Below are positions 62,747 to 64,000 of a stretch of DNA of 64,000 nt, one piece after another; position 1 is the first letter of the stretch, and each line of letters starts with the position of its first letter. The DNA is from Gammaproteobacteria bacterium TMED1 (lineage in GTDB: Bacteria > Pseudomonadota > Gammaproteobacteria > Pseudomonadales > Azotimanducaceae), in assembly GCA_002167855.2 (NCBI GenBank), contig NHBG02000020.1, positions 155,117-219,116 on the forward strand, written 5' to 3'. A program made the translations under genes and the position numbers. The notes under the pieces were generated by a model. The model worked only from the letters and a program-made list of their open reading frames with translations. It had not been told where the DNA came from and ran no database searches.

Positions 62747-63607
62747 TTACATTTTGGATCTAGTCCCTCGATAACGGATATAGACCGCGATTGAGTTCAT
62801 TATTAGTAACACCCCGAGTAAAACAATAATTCCTGCTGATGCTAATTCATGGAATTCTAACTGCGGTCTTGCTGTCCAATTAAATATCTGAATTGGCAAA
62901 GCAGTAAACTCATCCATGGGTCCCTCTGGGATAAAAGCGATATAAGTTAACGCTCCCATCATTATTAGCGGCGCTGTCTCTCCAATCGCTCTGGATAGTG
63001 CCAAAATAACACCCGTCAATACGCCCGGTATAGCGCTTGGTAAAACGTGGTGTCTTATAACTTGCCAAGGCGTTGCTCCAACAGCGTAAGCGGCCTGTCG
63101 GAGGGATTGCGGTACTGCTTTAATCGATTCTTTAGACGCTATGATAATGACTGGAAGAATTAGTAAGCTCATAGTTAATGCCCCAGCAACGACACTGCGC
63201 TCAAGGTGAAAAAAGCGAACAAATAGTGCGAGGCCCAAAATACCATAAACAATTGAAGGTACTCCTGCTAGATTAGCAATGTTAAGCTCAATGAATCGGG
63301 TGACCTTGCCGGGCTTTGCGTACTCCTCCAAATAGATAGCAGCCAGTACTCCAGTTGGTATCGCAAATAATGCTGTCAAACCGACCAGCCAGAGCGTTCC
63401 AAAAAATGCAGATTTGATGCCTGCTCTTTCTGGAAAGCGGGAGGGAAAACTATCCATAAATTGCATATCAAGCCAAGGCAACCCCATAACCGTCACCTGA
63501 TAGATCAAAATACCCAGAATTAACACTGCGAAACCGGTAACAGCTATACACGTCCAGCGGAATATCTTTGCGAGAAGGTGTCTTCCATTGAGATTGTTAT
63601 CTTTCAT
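62747..63607 (-). CDS. pstA: Phosphate ABC transporter permease PstA
   Basis: A 286-residue inner-membrane permease with six helices. The EAA loop is [56 protein letters not shown], the strongest PstA/PstC signature. N-terminal helix begins [23 protein letters not shown]. Start overlaps the pstC stop by four bases, indicating coupled translation. Standard family length. Confidence 0.95.
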   Translation of the reverse strand: MKDNNLNGRHLLAKIFRWTCIAVTGFAVLILGILIYQVTVMGLPWLDMQFMDSFPSRFPERAGIKSAFFGTLWLVGLTALFAIPTGVLAAIYLEEYAKPGKVTRFIELNIANLAGVPSIVYGILGLALFVRFFHLERSVVAGALTMSLLILPVIIIASKESIKAVPQSLRQAAYAVGATPWQVIRHHVLPSAIPGVLTGVILALSRAIGETAPLIMMGALTYIAFIPEGPMDEFTALPIQIFNWTARPQLEFHELASAGIIVLLGVLLIMNSIAVYIRYRGTRSKM

Positions 63608-64000
63608 TCATACGTCTCTTTGAAGCGACGCATAACCGAACTGGCCGTGAGATTAAGGAACAGCGTAAGGGTGAATAGCACCGCAGCTACGGCAAAAAGC
63701 GTCTTATAGGTTAACGTGCCGGCAGGCGTGTCACCAAGCGACACTTGGACGATATACGCAGTCATCGTCTGGATACTCTCGAGCGGATTCAATGTAAAGT
63801 TTGGCGTCGCCCCTGCTGCCAAGGTAACCGCCATGGTCTCACCAATTGCTCGTGAAATGGCCAAAACAAACGACGCAAAGATTCCGGACAGTGCTGCAGG
63901 CAAGACAATACGTATCGTAACTTCGAAGGAGGTGGCTCCTAGAGAGTAGGCTCCCTCTCTTAGACTATCGGGTACTGACTGCAGCGCATCATCGCACATA
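63604..64000 (-). CDS. pstC: Phosphate ABC transporter permease PstC (C-terminal part, cut by window end)
   Basis: The final 131 residues of Pst[64 protein letters not shown] is the EAA/PstC cytoplasmic loop, followed by two helices. The apparent start Met at the window end is internal to the protein; the gene continues past 64000. Pst promoter and any Pho box would be beyond the window. Confidence 0.92.
   Translation of the reverse strand, partial: MCDDALQSVPDSLREGAYSLGATSFEVTIRIVLPAALSGIFASFVLAISRAIGETMAVTLAAGATPNFTLNPLESIQTMTAYIVQVSLGDTPAGTLTYKTLFAVAAVLFTLTLFLNLTASSVMRRFKETYE

Noticed and set aside
1-64000. CRISPR arrays, insertion sequences, prophage or integrative element
   Set aside because: No direct-repeat/spacer pattern, transposase, integrase or phage structural gene could be seen on either strand.

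Overview
The window looks like a chromosomal segment of a free-living, probably marine, gammaproteobacterium. The evidence is CmoA/CmoB wobble-uridine enzymes, a class 2 (membrane, quinone-type) dihydroorotate dehydrogenase, YejB/YejE permeases, a PstC-PstA-PstB-PhoU block, a YefM-YoeB toxin-antitoxin pair and a monomeric NADP isocitrate dehydrogenase. The accessory genes (type III CoA-transferase, sulfatase, phytanoyl-CoA dioxygenase family, FAH-family hydrolase, luciferase-like oxidoreductase) fit an oligotrophic marine heterotroph. This is inference from gene content; no rRNA or other phylogenetic marker is present, so the lineage is not resolved. Coding density is high and base composition looks moderately AT-rich and even. 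I see no insertion sequence, prophage or CRISPR array.

Layout. 1-9.2 kb: end of a TPR protein, a CRTAC1-like lipoprotein, a small lipoprotein, CoA-transferase, periplasmic cyclophilin, quinone oxidoreductase, FAH-family enzyme and two PLP aminotransferases. 9.5-17.3 kb: cold-shock protein with a long leader, glyoxalase II, a sulfatase, an APH-like kinase, an acyl-CoA synthetase/SMP-30/GlcG operon, and yefM-yoeB with its operator. 17.3-25.2 kb: a dehydrogenase, a tightly packed five-gene envelope transport operon (LolA-like protein, two permeases, ATPase, beta-barrel), a luciferase-like monooxygenase and a TorF-type porin preceded by apparent NtrC and sigma-54 sites. 25.6-34.4 kb: pyrD, a phosphoesterase, a three-subunit molybdenum hydroxylase with a MoaD-like protein, a 2-hydroxyacid dehydrogenase and a hotdog-like protein. 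34.6-46.3 kb: isocitrate dehydrogenase behind a perfect 27-bp inverted repeat, enoyl-CoA hydratase, an unusual 6-PTPS-like/SDR/VUT-transporter set, a heterodimeric ABC exporter, ilvD and a glutathione transferase. 46.5-57 kb: yejE/yejB, a MATE pump, tRNA-Arg(UCG), a glycosidase-like/sialate-lyase-like divergent pair, an SDR, a candidate selenoprotein, a VOC protein, a PhyH dioxygenase and a small membrane protein. 57.1-64 kb: Mre11-like phosphoesterase with HNH nuclease, cmoA-cmoB, an RluA-type pseudouridine synthase and the phosphate-uptake operon running off the end.

Most notable: the ORF track misses a complete gene at 53759-54256. It is a redoxin-fold peroxiredoxin-like protein whose first CxxC residue is encoded by an in-frame TGA (WUPYC), followed by 121 well-formed codons and hairpins placed near where a bacterial SECIS would sit. 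This is best read as a selenoprotein. Other leads are an NtrC-type enhancer with a sigma-54 promoter for the TorF-like porin; a PTPS homologue lacking the usual catalytic Cys and pterin-anchoring Glu, coupled to an SDR and a 7-deazapurine-type transporter; the five-gene envelope transport operon; and the palindrome before isocitrate dehydrogenase.
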